A model generated the notes under the pieces. That model searched no databases and was not told where the DNA came from. It was given only the letters and a program-made list of their open reading frames with translations. Positions 8,192 through 17,124 of a DNA stretch of 64,000 nt are shown here, piece after piece. Positions within the stretch are counted from its first letter, which is position 1, and each line of letters begins with the position of its first letter. The position numbers and the translations under genes are program-made. Source of the DNA: Desulfobulbaceae bacterium (lineage in GTDB: Bacteria; Desulfobacterota; Desulfobulbia; Desulfobulbales; SURF-16); contig JALNXE010000005.1 of NCBI GenBank assembly GCA_023230525.1, forward strand, positions 19,471 to 83,470. Direction: 5' to 3'.

Positions 8192-8512
8192 TCATACGCA
8201 ACCGGTCGGTTTCGGCAGACCAGCCATTTTACAGGCTCCTTTACCAGGTCCTGAGGGGAACAGCTCATAAATTCTTTTCAGCGGGAAACCTGTGGTTTTG
8301 GAAAGAATACGAACCATCGGTGCAATACCGTTTTTCTTGTAGTAATCCTGCAGAGCGTTGATTACTTTCCAGTGCTCGTCTGTCAGGTCGCTGATGCCTT
8401 CCAGGCTTTTTACATACTCAACCCAACCCTGATTCCACTCTTCCATACCTTTTGTAAGGAAGCCGTCCTCATCTACATCGTAAGAATGCCCTGCATGTTC
8501 AATAATTGCCAT
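8192..8512 (-). CDS. dsrC: DsrC, sulfur-carrier protein of dissimilatory sulfite reduction
   Basis: DsrC receives sulfur from dissimilatory sulfite reductase as a trisulfide between two C-terminal cysteines, which is then reduced by the DsrMKJOP membrane complex. The protein is 106 residues, the usual size. It has both redox cysteines, Cys94 (GACKMAG) and the penultimate Cys105 (TGCV), 11 apart as in true DsrC rather than one-cysteine TusE or RspA. AAAGGAGG precedes the ATG with good spacing. It is a single-gene unit with its own strong promoter and terminator, common for dsrC in sulfate reducers and consistent with very high expression. Confidence 0.95.
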   Translation of the reverse strand: MAIIEHAGHSYDVDEDGFLTKGMEEWNQGWVEYVKSLEGISDLTDEHWKVINALQDYYKKNGIAPMVRILSKTTGFPLKRIYELFPSGPGKGACKMAGLPKPTGCV

Positions 8513-8597
8513 GTGATTCCTCCTTTGCGAGATTAATTCAAATTGCTAACGATAGTTGTCTTAGCAAGATTCACTTACCTTCTCTAATAAATAATCC

Positions 8598-8626
8598 TAA
8601 ATAATCGATGCTTTTACATTTGTCAA
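8598..8626 (-). promoter_or_regulatory. Promoter of dsrC
   Basis: On the minus strand, TTGACA (8626-8621) and TATTTA (8603-8598) are separated by 17 bases, in an AT-rich region 86 bases upstream of the dsrC start. This leaves a leader of about 80 bases. Confidence 0.7.
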
Positions 8627-8760
8627 GAATGCAAATGGCAATTTTTTCATTTTATGCATGATTACTCATTCATTTATTAACAATTCGTTTTGAATCAACA
8701 GGTTATACCGCAGAAAATAACCACAAAATAGTAGCATTTTGCCCAGCGAATACTGTAATT

Positions 8761-10107
8761 TTACCTAATTTTGCTATAGTAGTCCTGCAACTCCCTAGCA
8801 AGAAATCGCTTTATTTTGCCCAAATTCCGATAATGGGCGCCGCCAAGGTCAGACAATCTGGCACGGGACAACAATGAGTCCACCTTGCCCTCGACCTTGC
8901 TCCACAGATTTTTCTTGTAGCTGCTGTCCAGATTGACGAGCCCGGCCTTGTGGGCCAGGCATTGCCGCACCAGGCGCGGCACGCTCCACCGGGTAAACCA
9001 CAGCCAGGAGAGAAAACAGACCACGGCCACACCGGTTAAAGGAAGCAGCAGGTGCCGGGTGGAGACAGTACCCTGCACCAGAGCGCTGATCAGCGACTCG
9101 TCCGGCACGCCGGTTAACCCCTTGAGGATGGGCCCGGTGAGAAAAAAGGCGGCCAGACCCGCCACCAGAGTAAACTTGCCGACTCTGGCCAGAATTGTTC
9201 TGCCCATGCTGCTGAAGGTGCACATCGCCTCGCAGACCAGCAGCAGCTCATTGACCTGCCGGTCGATGTCCTGCAGGATATGATTGACGCGAAATCCCGG
9301 GGCGGACAGGACCTTCTTTTTCAGCTGCTCCCGCTCCTCCCGCCAGACCGAGAGGATTTCCGACGGTTCCGCCTCGCCGGGGGCATAGGTGACATAAATG
9401 GTGGGGATATCCTTGCGGCCCGTCATCTGGGAAAGATTCCAGCACAGGGTCCCGTAAGATCTGACCAGATCGCTCAGGTTATCGCACTCATCGATGCGGC
9501 TCATGACGAAAACGATCCTGTCCTCGCCGGCGGTGTCGGGCAGGGTGCTGCGGATGGCGGTATAGGTCTCGCTGATGGTGCCGGCCTTATGGGGGTCAAA
9601 CATGAGCACAACGAGGTCGGCCAGCTTAGCGAACTCCCCCAGCACGGCCAGGTAATCATAACCGCGGTCCTTTTCCGTGACCGCGTCCAGCATGCCAGGG
9701 CTGTCGATCAGGGCCATATTCTCCAGAAAGGGGACATCAACCTTTTTCAAGCGGAAATGGGCGATAAACTGCTCGCCGAAGGACTTGAACCGGCCGAAAG
9801 GCAGGGTTTCATCGTTAACCAGGGTGGAGCCTGGCACCTCCTTTTCACCATCCTCTCTGCCGTGGGTGGTGAGGATGGTAAACGAATCATCCGTGGGCGC
9901 CTGCCCGGTGCGCTGGATGTTCTGGCCGATGAGCTCATTGATGAAGGTGGACTTACCGGAGGAATAATTGCCGATAATGAGAACGATGGGCTTCCACTTG
10001 AGCACCGACTCCAAGTCGGAGTAGTCGAGCCGGTAACGGTTAAAGAGCGGCAACAAACTCGTGCGAACATGGTGCTGCAGCTCTGCCTGCAATTTTTTTT
10101 CGTCCAT
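8761..10107 (-). CDS. Membrane-associated dynamin-like GTPase
   Basis: This is a 448-residue GTPase of the dynamin/EHD-like superfamily. The P-loop is GNYSSGKST, the switch threonine lies in TDDSFTILT, the G3 motif is DSPGM and G4 is SRID. After the GTPase domain come two hydrophobic segments (around FTLVAGLAAFFLTGPIL and LLPLTGVAVVCFLSWLWF), so the C-terminal part anchors the protein in the inner membrane, followed by a basic helical tail. The likely role is nucleotide-driven membrane remodelling or stress protection, but this is inferred from the family. There is no clear Shine-Dalgarno. TTG 10116 is an alternative start three codons upstream. Confidence 0.78.
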   Translation of the reverse strand: MDEKKLQAELQHHVRTSLLPLFNRYRLDYSDLESVLKWKPIVLIIGNYSSGKSTFINELIGQNIQRTGQAPTDDSFTILTTHGREDGEKEVPGSTLVNDETLPFGRFKSFGEQFIAHFRLKKVDVPFLENMALIDSPGMLDAVTEKDRGYDYLAVLGEFAKLADLVVLMFDPHKAGTISETYTAIRSTLPDTAGEDRIVFVMSRIDECDNLSDLVRSYGTLCWNLSQMTGRKDIPTIYVTYAPGEAEPSEILSVWREEREQLKKKVLSAPGFRVNHILQDIDRQVNELLLVCEAMCTFSSMGRTILARVGKFTLVAGLAAFFLTGPILKGLTGVPDESLISALVQGTVSTRHLLLPLTGVAVVCFLSWLWFTRWSVPRLVRQCLAHKAGLVNLDSSYKKNLWSKVEGKVDSLLSRARLSDLGGAHYRNLGKIKRFLARELQDYYSKIR

Positions 10108-10243
10108 GGCATTCAAGGGGGTGGATATTGATCAAAGGGCAAGCCGGTCCGTTGTTTTGGTCTCCCCATCATTAACAGATAGCCGCTGAAATGACATTGA
10201 AAATATGCGGGGTCATTGCCTCCCAAAAATTATTGATAGCTTT

Positions 10244-10276
10244 GTAAAAAGTCCCGGCACCGAATTTTCGTGCCGG
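10244..10276 (-). terminator. Intrinsic terminator of the lemA-TPM operon
   Basis: On the minus strand, CCGGCAC and GTGCCGG form a 7-bp stem (10270-10276 with 10254-10260), followed after a few bases by a T run. It is placed after the TPM gene that ends at 10362. Confidence 0.7.
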
Positions 10277-10361
10277 TAAATCAAGAAATTATCATGCACT
10301 GTACGGCTGCCGAGTGGATTTTCATCCTCAAGGCCAAGGGGCATAAATGCGAGACAGTCAA

Positions 10362-10994
10362 TTATTGACCGATAATGACCTCGTCAGAGAGTTCATTGAC
10401 GTCATCCGCTTTGACAGGAAAATGGCGGGCCAGGAGTTCTCCAACCTCCATGATCGACCGGCACAGCATATCAGCGGCCTGACCGCTCTTCATGCCCGCG
10501 GCAATATCATGGGCATATGCCTGCAGGGCCTCCTGCCGGATCTTGGCATAGATCCCCTGGTCAGCCAGCACCCAGACCTTGTGTTCAAAAAGGGAGATAA
10601 AAAAAAGCACGCCGCTCTCATCCCGGGTCTTGTGCAATCCTTTTTCATAAAAGGCGGTAAGGGCCCGGTCCCGCACCTGCAGCTCCAGCCGGTCACCAGG
10701 GGTAAAGAATCTTTTGACCTCGGGCAGATAGTGCACCAGCCAGCCGCAGAGGGCGGTCAGCACCAGGGCCGACACCACAAATACCCACAGGTCCCCGGCC
10801 CAGAACAGCTCGGTGGCGGCCAGGGCCGACAGGCTGCCGATCACCCCGCCGGCCAGCATCTGGCCCTCGGGATAGGCGTCGCTCTGGTCAACCACCATCA
10901 CCGCAATCTCGCCCGCCGTTCTGCCCTCCACGGCGTGAACCGCGTCAGCGATTTTCTTTTTGTCAGCTTCCGTAAAAAATGAATCCGCCTTCAT
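10362..10994 (-). CDS. TPM-domain membrane protein
   Basis: This protein of about 210 residues has an N-terminal TPM-type segment (KKKIADAVHAVEGRTAGEIAVMVV), two adjacent hydrophobic segments in the middle (residues about 50-95) and a further TPM-like part (VLFFISLFEHKVWVLADQGI). TPM domains (YgcG family) occur in thylakoid and bacterial membrane maintenance proteins, and some have phosphatase activity. It is the last gene of a lemA-TPM-TPM operon. A GTG at 11000 overlaps the preceding stop, while ATG 10994 is better spaced from AGGGA, so the ATG is preferred. Confidence 0.75.
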   Translation of the reverse strand: MKADSFFTEADKKKIADAVHAVEGRTAGEIAVMVVDQSDAYPEGQMLAGGVIGSLSALAATELFWAGDLWVFVVSALVLTALCGWLVHYLPEVKRFFTPGDRLELQVRDRALTAFYEKGLHKTRDESGVLFFISLFEHKVWVLADQGIYAKIRQEALQAYAHDIAAGMKSGQAADMLCRSIMEVGELLARHFPVKADDVNELSDEVIIGQ

Positions 10995-10996
10995 GA

Positions 10997-11881
10997 TCAC
11001 CAGTTCCCTGAAGCGCCGCCGCCGCCGAATCCGCCGCCGCCAAAGCCGCCAAACCCTCCACCGCCGAAACCACCGCCCCCGCCATAGTAGCCCGCACCGC
11101 CTCCCCGCAGCATGCCGGCCATGAAAAACGGCAGCAGCCAGCCGCCAAAGGCGCCGGCAGGGATCAGCAGAAGCAGCAGCAGGAAGCTGAACGGCAGCAA
11201 GCCGAAAAGAAAGGCCAGGGGGAAAAGCACAGCCCCGCCGATCACCCCCAAAGGCCGCCAGATTCTGCCCAGAAAGGCAACCAGGAACAGGCCGAAAAAA
11301 AGAAACTGAAAAAGCAGGGGCGGCGGTTCGTCACCCCGGCGTACCCGTGCCCCCTGCCGGTCCGCCTTGAATTCGCCCCGGGTGGCCTGGATAATCGCCG
11401 CCACCCCGGCCTCAAAGCCCTGATCAAATCTGCCGCTCTTGAAGTACGGGCTGATGACACTGTCAATAATGCGGCCGCTCAACAGATCGGTCAGCACCGG
11501 CTCCAGCCCGCGGCCCACCTCGATCCTGATCTTTCTGTCGTTTTTGACCACCAGGAGCAGCACGCCATTGTCCTTGCCCTTCTGCCCGATCTTCCACTGG
11601 TCCACCGTCCTGATGCTGAAATCCTCCAGGGCATCTCCCTCGAGAGAGGGAATGGTCAGTATCGCCACCTGGGTGGAATCGCTCAGATCAAAGGACTGCA
11701 GGGCCCGCTCAAGCTTTGCCCGCTCCTGGGGCGAGATCATCTCTGCATAGTCATTGACATAGCCCTTATACGGGGGAACATCCAAGGCAAGGGCCGGCCT
11801 GGCCAGGCCGAGAATGCAGGCCACGAGCAGCAGCCCGACCCCCAGGCGCCATCTATGCAGGTATGGTGCGAAAGCTCTCAA
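10997..11881 (-). CDS. TPM-domain protein with glycine-rich C-terminus (YgcG-like)
   Basis: This exported membrane protein of 294 residues has a signal segment (VGLLLVACILGLARPALA), then a periplasmic TPM domain (YVNDYAEMISPQERAKLERAL to the GRIIDSVI region), then two transmembrane segments and a very glycine-rich tail made of GGGGF-like repeats ending GASGNW. This is the classic layout of YgcG/TPM proteins that accompany LemA. The start is a TTG with only a weak ribosome site, and no ATG fits. The downstream TPM gene overlaps its stop or follows at once. Confidence 0.85.
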   Translation of the reverse strand: MRAFAPYLHRWRLGVGLLLVACILGLARPALALDVPPYKGYVNDYAEMISPQERAKLERALQSFDLSDSTQVAILTIPSLEGDALEDFSIRTVDQWKIGQKGKDNGVLLLVVKNDRKIRIEVGRGLEPVLTDLLSGRIIDSVISPYFKSGRFDQGFEAGVAAIIQATRGEFKADRQGARVRRGDEPPPLLFQFLFFGLFLVAFLGRIWRPLGVIGGAVLFPLAFLFGLLPFSFLLLLLLIPAGAFGGWLLPFFMAGMLRGGGAGYYGGGGGFGGGGFGGFGGGGFGGGGASGNW

Positions 11882-11909
11882 TGTATTTTCCCGGGGTTGT
11901 CAGCCGGCC

Positions 11910-12497
11910 TTAAAACTTCACCTTGGGGGCGGTCTCGGCCCCGGCCTCGGCCTTGAAAGCTTCACGCCGCGGCAGTTTCAGCAGGAAATTATTGGTCAGA
12001 TTATTGGGGAAGGTGCGGATCGAGGTGTTGAATACCCGCACGGCTTCGTTATAACGGACCCGGGCCACGTTGATTCTGTTTTCCGTGCCTTCCAGCTGGT
12101 GCTGCAGATCCCTGAAATTCTGATTGGCCTTGAGATCAGGATACCGCTCCACCACCACCATCAACCGGGACAGGGCGGAACTCAAGCCCCCCTGGGCGTT
12201 CTGGAACTGGGTCAGGGCCTCGGGATTGTTGATGACATCGCTGCCGAGTTTCAACTGGCCCACCTTGGCCCGGGCCTCGGTGACGGCGGTAAGCGTCTCC
12301 TTTTCATGGGCCGCATACCCCTTCACCACCTCCACCAGGTTAGGGATCAGGTCGGCGCGGCGCTGATAAGCGGCCTCCACATCGCCCCAGGCGGCAGTAA
12401 CGGTTTCGTCATTTTGCTGAATGGTATTATAGCCGCAGCCGCTGAGGCCAAAACATACCAGTAGAAAAACAGGAATAAACAAAAAAATTCTTTTCAT
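11910..12497 (-). CDS. lemA: LemA family lipoprotein
   Basis: This 195-residue lipoprotein has the signal MKRIFLFIPVFLLVCFGLSG, with Cys in the lipobox LSGC. The LemA signature follows: AAWGDVEAAYQRRADLIPNL, then helical repeats, then RYNEAVRVFNTSIRTFPNN. It is probably periplasmic and alpha-helical. The frame is open 37 codons upstream, but ATG 12497 has GGAGAG at good spacing and begins the signal peptide. It heads an operon with two TPM proteins, a pairing seen in many bacteria. The exact function is unknown. Confidence 0.92.
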   Translation of the reverse strand: MKRIFLFIPVFLLVCFGLSGCGYNTIQQNDETVTAAWGDVEAAYQRRADLIPNLVEVVKGYAAHEKETLTAVTEARAKVGQLKLGSDVINNPEALTQFQNAQGGLSSALSRLMVVVERYPDLKANQNFRDLQHQLEGTENRINVARVRYNEAVRVFNTSIRTFPNNLTNNFLLKLPRREAFKAEAGAETAPKVKF

Positions 12498-12639
12498 CAC
12501 GGTAACTCTCCAGAAATATTTAGTGTTACGGCATTTTTTGTCATATCTTAATACAGAAAAAGAGCTTGTCAATCGCCTGCCGGCAGAAAGCCCCCAAGTT
12601 TCCTGCACTTGCGGCTAAACCGTTGTAAAAAATGGCCAT

Positions 12640-12661
12640 GTTATTTCGTAGCGGCTGCTAA
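12640..12661 (+). repeat. Partial copy of the dispersed repeat (right end only)
   Basis: The 22 bases from GTTATTTCGTAGCGG to the TAA end match the right end of the 66-bp repeat (18 of 22 against the copy at 29125-29190). The left part of a 66-base window is not conserved, although CCGTTGTAA at 12621-12629 also occurs near copy A at 6094. Confidence 0.5.
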
Positions 12662-13515
12662 AGCAAAACCGCCCGGTATTTTTTGACAAAATCAACCGGC
12701 TTATAGCTGAGCTTGGCATGGCGCAAGCCTTCGTCACCCAGATCCTGCTCCCGGTTGATGGTAGCATATTTATCCGGCAGAATCGAGGCGAATACCTGAT
12801 TGACAAACTGCCACAGCCCCTTATACTCACCCACCGCCTTTTCAAAATGGATGGCGAAACTGCTGCCCAGCATCAGCTCCTCGCCCAGGGAATAGGCCGC
12901 GGGCCTGCCGTCCACATAGTAAACCCCGCCGCACAGCTGCAATTCCTCCGCCTTTTCCAGGGCCTCTTTCGCCGCGGCGTAATCACCCGGGTCATCCCGG
13001 CCCTGCCGCCAGGCGTCCAGAACCTGCAGGGCATCCGGCATGTACTCCGCCAGCAGCGGCCGCCCCTCATAGGCATAATTGCTGACAAAGGCCTTGATCT
13101 GGTTACGCTTTTTATGAAATTTCCTGCCGCTAAGCTCGGCAAGATCCTTGCGCAGGTAAAGATAATCAAAATTGTCCCGATCTTCACTGAGGCGATACCC
13201 CCGTTGGGCCAGCACCTCGGCCTGGGAAGCGGCAACACACTTCATGGTGGCGAAATCGGTAAACAGCTGCCGCAGCAGCGCCTCATCCGGCAGGCCGAAG
13301 GGTAGCATGAAAAAAGGCTTATCCGCATCCTCCCCGGCAATGAGCAGCAATCCGTCGGAGAGCCGGGACACCCGGTAGTGATGGCTGTTTCTGAAGAGAT
13401 AGATGTTGGCAAAGGTGAACTCGGAAATGCCGTCCGGCAGCTGCTGAAACAGGGGATGCAGCGTCGCCCGCTGCAACAGGTCAAGTTCCGAAAAGTCGGG
13501 ATAAACTGGTATCAT
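12658..13515 (-). CDS. DUF2156 domain protein (GNAT-like, phosphatidylglycerol lysyltransferase C-terminal type)
   Basis: This soluble protein of about 285 residues matches the DUF2156 family, whose fold is a tandem GNAT acyltransferase and which forms the catalytic part of aminoacyl-phosphatidylglycerol synthases. Typical segments are FANIYLFRNSHHYRVSRL near the start, the basic KFHKKRNQIKAF in the middle, and INREQDLGDEGLRHAKLSYK near the end. The membrane flippase domain of MprF is absent. The start is uncertain: ATG 13515 was taken, with GTG 13533 and ATG 13554 in frame, and none has a clear Shine-Dalgarno. Confidence 0.75.
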   Translation of the reverse strand: MIPVYPDFSELDLLQRATLHPLFQQLPDGISEFTFANIYLFRNSHHYRVSRLSDGLLLIAGEDADKPFFMLPFGLPDEALLRQLFTDFATMKCVAASQAEVLAQRGYRLSEDRDNFDYLYLRKDLAELSGRKFHKKRNQIKAFVSNYAYEGRPLLAEYMPDALQVLDAWRQGRDDPGDYAAAKEALEKAEELQLCGGVYYVDGRPAAYSLGEELMLGSSFAIHFEKAVGEYKGLWQFVNQVFASILPDKYATINREQDLGDEGLRHAKLSYKPVDFVKKYRAVLL

Positions 13516-13642
13516 AAAATAGCCGTTGCTCACTTTGATAGAAAATAATCGCAAACTGTTTCAAAAATAAAACCACCATTGCCCCGGCACTGTCAAATCT
13601 TATCTCTTTTGTGGTATGGTGCAAAAAAGGAGGGGAAATGAA

Positions 13643-14860
13643 ATGAACCAACAGAAAAATCACAAATGGTTTCTGCTTGCCGCCATTGCCGCCTATTGCC
13701 TGATCGGGGTGGAGATCATCATCATGATCTCGCCCTTTGCCCTCTATTTTTACTCGGTTTACGGGCCGGTGCTGGAATTCTTTTCCTCCTCGCCCTACTT
13801 AAGCTGGACCACGGAATTTTTTCTGCCGCACATGACCTTTCCCAATGATCCGGTCATCCTGGGCGTCTCCTATCTGCAGATCCTGCTGCCCGCAGGTCTT
13901 GTGCTGTTCTTCTCCGCGGCAATCCCCCTGTATTACGGCCGCTTTACCGGCCGGGGGGTGGTGCGGATGAGCTTTTACAAAAAAATCAGACACCCGCAGT
14001 ACCTGTTTCTGGCCATCTCGGGATTCGGCCTGCTGCTCTACTGGCCCCGCTTCATCATCCTCATCATGTACGTCACCATGCTCTTTGTCTATTACCTGCT
14101 GGCCCGCAATGAAGAGTGGCGCATGAAGCTGGAAGCCCCGGGCAGCTATGAGGCATACATGACCAACACCCCCATGTTCATCCCGGGGGAGCCGGGCGGA
14201 AAGATCTACCGGCTGCTGTTTGGCTGGCTCCAGCCGAAATGGCTGGGCATCCTCGTTGCCTATGGTCTTACCCTGGTCTGCTGCCTCGGATTGGCCATGG
14301 GCATCAGAAACTATACCATCAAACAGCTGCCCGCGGTTCAAGTCGACTCCATGACGGTGCTGCCCGTTTTCCCCCGGCCGCCGGCGGAAGTCCGGGCGCT
14401 CTATGAAAAAGTCGCCTCCTCCAGCCAGGTGAAGCCCTTTCTGCAGGGAGAGACCGGTGCCAATCTGATCTATATATTCCCGGGTGATTTTTTTCTGACC
14501 GCCATTGTCACCGATGAAGACCGCCGTTTTTCCGACGATATTATTGAACGCTTTCCCGAGGTGCTTGAATGGCACCAGCATAAATTCAAGGGAGGGCTGG
14601 GGAAATTCTTTAAAATTTTCTATAACTATATCAGAACCTTGGGCAGCGTGGAGACGGATTACCATGTCGAACGTTTCGTCTTTGTGCGGGTAAGTGACGG
14701 CCAGGGCGGCCTGGCTCGGCCCGAGGATATTTTCCGGCTGGGAATGAAGAGAAAACCGGTCCTGCTGGTTGATATGGATGTTGATGATCACCGCATCGTT
14801 GCCATTATCATCCCCACGGGAAAAAACAAATGGGGCACCATGCCCATGCCGTCTTTCTAG
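13643..14860 (+). CDS. Membrane protein with isoprenylcysteine methyltransferase-like domain
   Basis: This is a 405-residue inner-membrane protein. The N-terminal half has about five or six hydrophobic segments and the ICMT/PEMT-like core IRHPQYLFLAISGFGLLLYW followed by LLARNEEWRM. In that family the RHPxY motif and the later E-E/R residues bind S-adenosylmethionine. The C-terminal part, from about residue 235, is soluble and unrecognised. AGGAGG lies 7 bases before ATG 13643, which decides the start. The methyl acceptor is unknown, and the soluble C-terminal extension is unusual for the family. Confidence 0.68.
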   Translation: MNQQKNHKWFLLAAIAAYCLIGVEIIIMISPFALYFYSVYGPVLEFFSSSPYLSWTTEFFLPHMTFPNDPVILGVSYLQILLPAGLVLFFSAAIPLYYGRFTGRGVVRMSFYKKIRHPQYLFLAISGFGLLLYWPRFIILIMYVTMLFVYYLLARNEEWRMKLEAPGSYEAYMTNTPMFIPGEPGGKIYRLLFGWLQPKWLGILVAYGLTLVCCLGLAMGIRNYTIKQLPAVQVDSMTVLPVFPRPPAEVRALYEKVASSSQVKPFLQGETGANLIYIFPGDFFLTAIVTDEDRRFSDDIIERFPEVLEWHQHKFKGGLGKFFKIFYNYIRTLGSVETDYHVERFVFVRVSDGQGGLARPEDIFRLGMKRKPVLLVDMDVDDHRIVAIIIPTGKNKWGTMPMPSF

Positions 14861-14877
14861 CGGCATTTTCTCCCTGC

Positions 14878-15780
14878 TCAGCCAATGGTCAGACAGTTGC
14901 GCCCGGCCGCCTTGCTCCTGTACATGAGGGTGTCCGCTCTTTTCACCAGGCTCTCCATATTGTCATCATCCCGCACCAGGGTGGCGCCAAGGGATATGGT
15001 CACCTGCAGCCGCTCGCTTTCGTAAACGATATAGGACTGCTCCACCAGCAGGCGCAGCCTGTCGCCCAGCTCTACAAGATCCGGCAGAGAGATATTGCGG
15101 ATAATGGCGAGAAATTCCTCCCCGCCCCAGCGGCCATAGAGATCAAAGGGCCTGGAGTTGACAATAAAGGTTTTTGCCACAAACCGCAGCACCTCGTCCC
15201 CGGCGGCATGGCCATAGCTGTCATTGAACTCCTTGAAATGGTCGATATCGAGAAAAAGAACGCCGAAGGGCAGCTGAAAGCGCTTTTTCTCTTCAAAACG
15301 GCTCAGTAACTCCTTCTCGAGATAACGCCTGTTTGCCAGCTGGGTGAGATTGTCAAGCAGGGCCAGTTTTTCCAGCTCCTGCAGCCGCAACGCATTGGCC
15401 TTCTGGTTGCTGATATCGGTAAACAGCTCAATGCCGCCAATTACCCCCCCCTTCTCATCGCGCAGCACACTGATGCGCACGGAAACGGGTATTCTATGCC
15501 CGTCCTTGTGGTGCATATACACTTCCGCCTCGCGGAATTTGCCGTCGGCAATACTTTGGGCAAGAGGACACATGCCGAAACAGAGGCTTCTGCCGCTGCC
15601 GTCCACATGGGTGAGAATGTTGTCGGAGCAGGATTTGCCGACCACCTCTTCCCTGGAAAATCCGGAGATCTGTTCAGCGGCCTCGTTCCAGTAGGTTATG
15701 ACCCGGTCCCGGTCGACAAAATACAAACCGTCATGCAGGTTCTCGAGGATGCTTTCAAACGAGACATCGGCAAGCTTCAT
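14878..15780 (-). CDS. Diguanylate cyclase with N-terminal PAS domain
   Basis: This 300-residue cytoplasmic enzyme is predicted to make c-di-GMP from two GTP. The PAS domain occupies roughly residues 5-125 (LHDGLYFVDRDRVITYWNEA). The GGDEF domain begins at DNLTQLANRRYLEKEL and has the intact active site GRWGGEEF. The sequence RPFD lies five residues before GGEEF, the position of the inhibitory I-site, so product feedback is likely. There is no membrane segment or phosphodiesterase domain. It is transcribed convergently with the ICMT-like gene. Confidence 0.92.
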   Translation of the reverse strand: MKLADVSFESILENLHDGLYFVDRDRVITYWNEAAEQISGFSREEVVGKSCSDNILTHVDGSGRSLCFGMCPLAQSIADGKFREAEVYMHHKDGHRIPVSVRISVLRDEKGGVIGGIELFTDISNQKANALRLQELEKLALLDNLTQLANRRYLEKELLSRFEEKKRFQLPFGVLFLDIDHFKEFNDSYGHAAGDEVLRFVAKTFIVNSRPFDLYGRWGGEEFLAIIRNISLPDLVELGDRLRLLVEQSYIVYESERLQVTISLGATLVRDDDNMESLVKRADTLMYRSKAAGRNCLTIG

Positions 15781-15876
15781 ACCATTTCCTCTGCTGCGCT
15801 ATTTTTTCGGAGCGCATCTCCCTCCAGTGGCCGCGGCGGCCGGCGGCCCCTTATTGCCCGAGCTCAATCATCACCA

Positions 15877-17091
15877 TCAGGGGGCAATACAGATGATTTC
15901 GCCCTGGTCCCCGGTCAGACTTCGCCCGCCCTGCCCGGTCACCGCAAAGGTGTTTTCCACCCCCACCATACCCACCTGGGGAATGCCTATTTTCGGTTCA
16001 ACGGCCAGCACCATGCCCTGTTCCAGCGGCAGATCAAAGCCCCGGGCCAGGACGGGATACTCGTCAATGCACAGGCCGATGCCGTGGCCGGCAAAGCCCA
16101 CCTTGTTTTTGCCGAGGCCCATGAAGCCTTCGCCCCAGCCCGCCTTATCCGCCCAGGCCGACACATGTTGCCAGATGTCGCTCGGCAGCACGCCGGGCCT
16201 GAGGTGATCGGCAATCCAGCTCTGCACCTCGAGGCAAAAATCCTGGGCCGCCCGTACTTTCGCCGGAATGGTGCTGGGCTCCCCCAGCCAGTAGACCTGG
16301 GTCTTGTCGGTCTGGTAGCCTGCATAACAGAAGCCGTTGTCAATGGTCAGGGGCTCTCCGGCCCGCCAGATCTTGGCAGCCGACCCCATATGCGGCACCG
16401 CGGGATGGGCGCCGCGCAGACCCAGCGGACCGTTGAAGACACTGGGATAATTGCCGCTGTCCCCGGCCGCGATATGGCCCAGGAAGACCTCTTCGCCATA
16501 GTTGCCCATGCGCAGAATGCCAAGATGACCCTGTTCATAAAAAAGACGGGACAGGGTGTGGGCTATTGCCAGCTCGCTCATGCCCTCTCTGAGCAGGGGC
16601 GGCAGCAGTTTCCCCAGGCACCGGGCGTGGCCGGCGCCGGCTTTGTCAAGCTTGGCCAGCTCCCAGCCGGACTTGGTGCCCCGGGCCATGGCCAGCACCT
16701 TGTCTCCGGGCAGCAAGGCATGGCCGGGCAGGGCGGCGGTAAAACTCAGGCCAAGGGCCCACGACAGGCCATTCATCTCCACGGCCACGGTTGCCGGCAG
16801 GGGAGAACCGGCGTCTGCCAGAACCGCCTCGATATCCTTGTAAGACCTGAAGGGGAAGATGTTATCCACCGCCGATTCGAGTCCGGCCCGGTCCAGGCCG
16901 CGCCGGCAGAGCAGGACAGGCTTGCCCGTAACCGGCAGCCAGAAGATGCCGTTACCGAAGGTGCCGCTCAGATAATAGATATTGACGCGGGAAAAGACGA
17001 TGAGTCCTGCTGCCTTGGGCACGCAGTTTTTCAGCAGGACCCGGCACCTGTTCCAGCGGTTTTCCAGCTCCTGCAGCGGCACTGTTTCCAA
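15877..17091 (-). CDS. M24 family metallopeptidase (Xaa-Pro dipeptidase-like)
   Basis: This 404-residue protein has a creatinase N-terminal domain and a C-terminal M24 pita-bread domain. Metal ligands can be read as Asp in LTIDNG, Asp in QTDKTQ, His in GFAGHGIGL, Glu in AVEPKIG and Glu in GVENTF. It is longer and more divergent than the M24 protein at 538-1629, so the two are not recent duplicates. AAAAGGAGAGG lies just before the start. The substrate is not predictable; proline-containing peptides are the family default. Confidence 0.83.
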   Translation of the reverse strand: METVPLQELENRWNRCRVLLKNCVPKAAGLIVFSRVNIYYLSGTFGNGIFWLPVTGKPVLLCRRGLDRAGLESAVDNIFPFRSYKDIEAVLADAGSPLPATVAVEMNGLSWALGLSFTAALPGHALLPGDKVLAMARGTKSGWELAKLDKAGAGHARCLGKLLPPLLREGMSELAIAHTLSRLFYEQGHLGILRMGNYGEEVFLGHIAAGDSGNYPSVFNGPLGLRGAHPAVPHMGSAAKIWRAGEPLTIDNGFCYAGYQTDKTQVYWLGEPSTIPAKVRAAQDFCLEVQSWIADHLRPGVLPSDIWQHVSAWADKAGWGEGFMGLGKNKVGFAGHGIGLCIDEYPVLARGFDLPLEQGMVLAVEPKIGIPQVGMVGVENTFAVTGQGGRSLTGDQGEIICIAP

Positions 17092-17124
17092 AACACCTCT
17101 CCTTTTAAAAAAAATTCTGCTTGT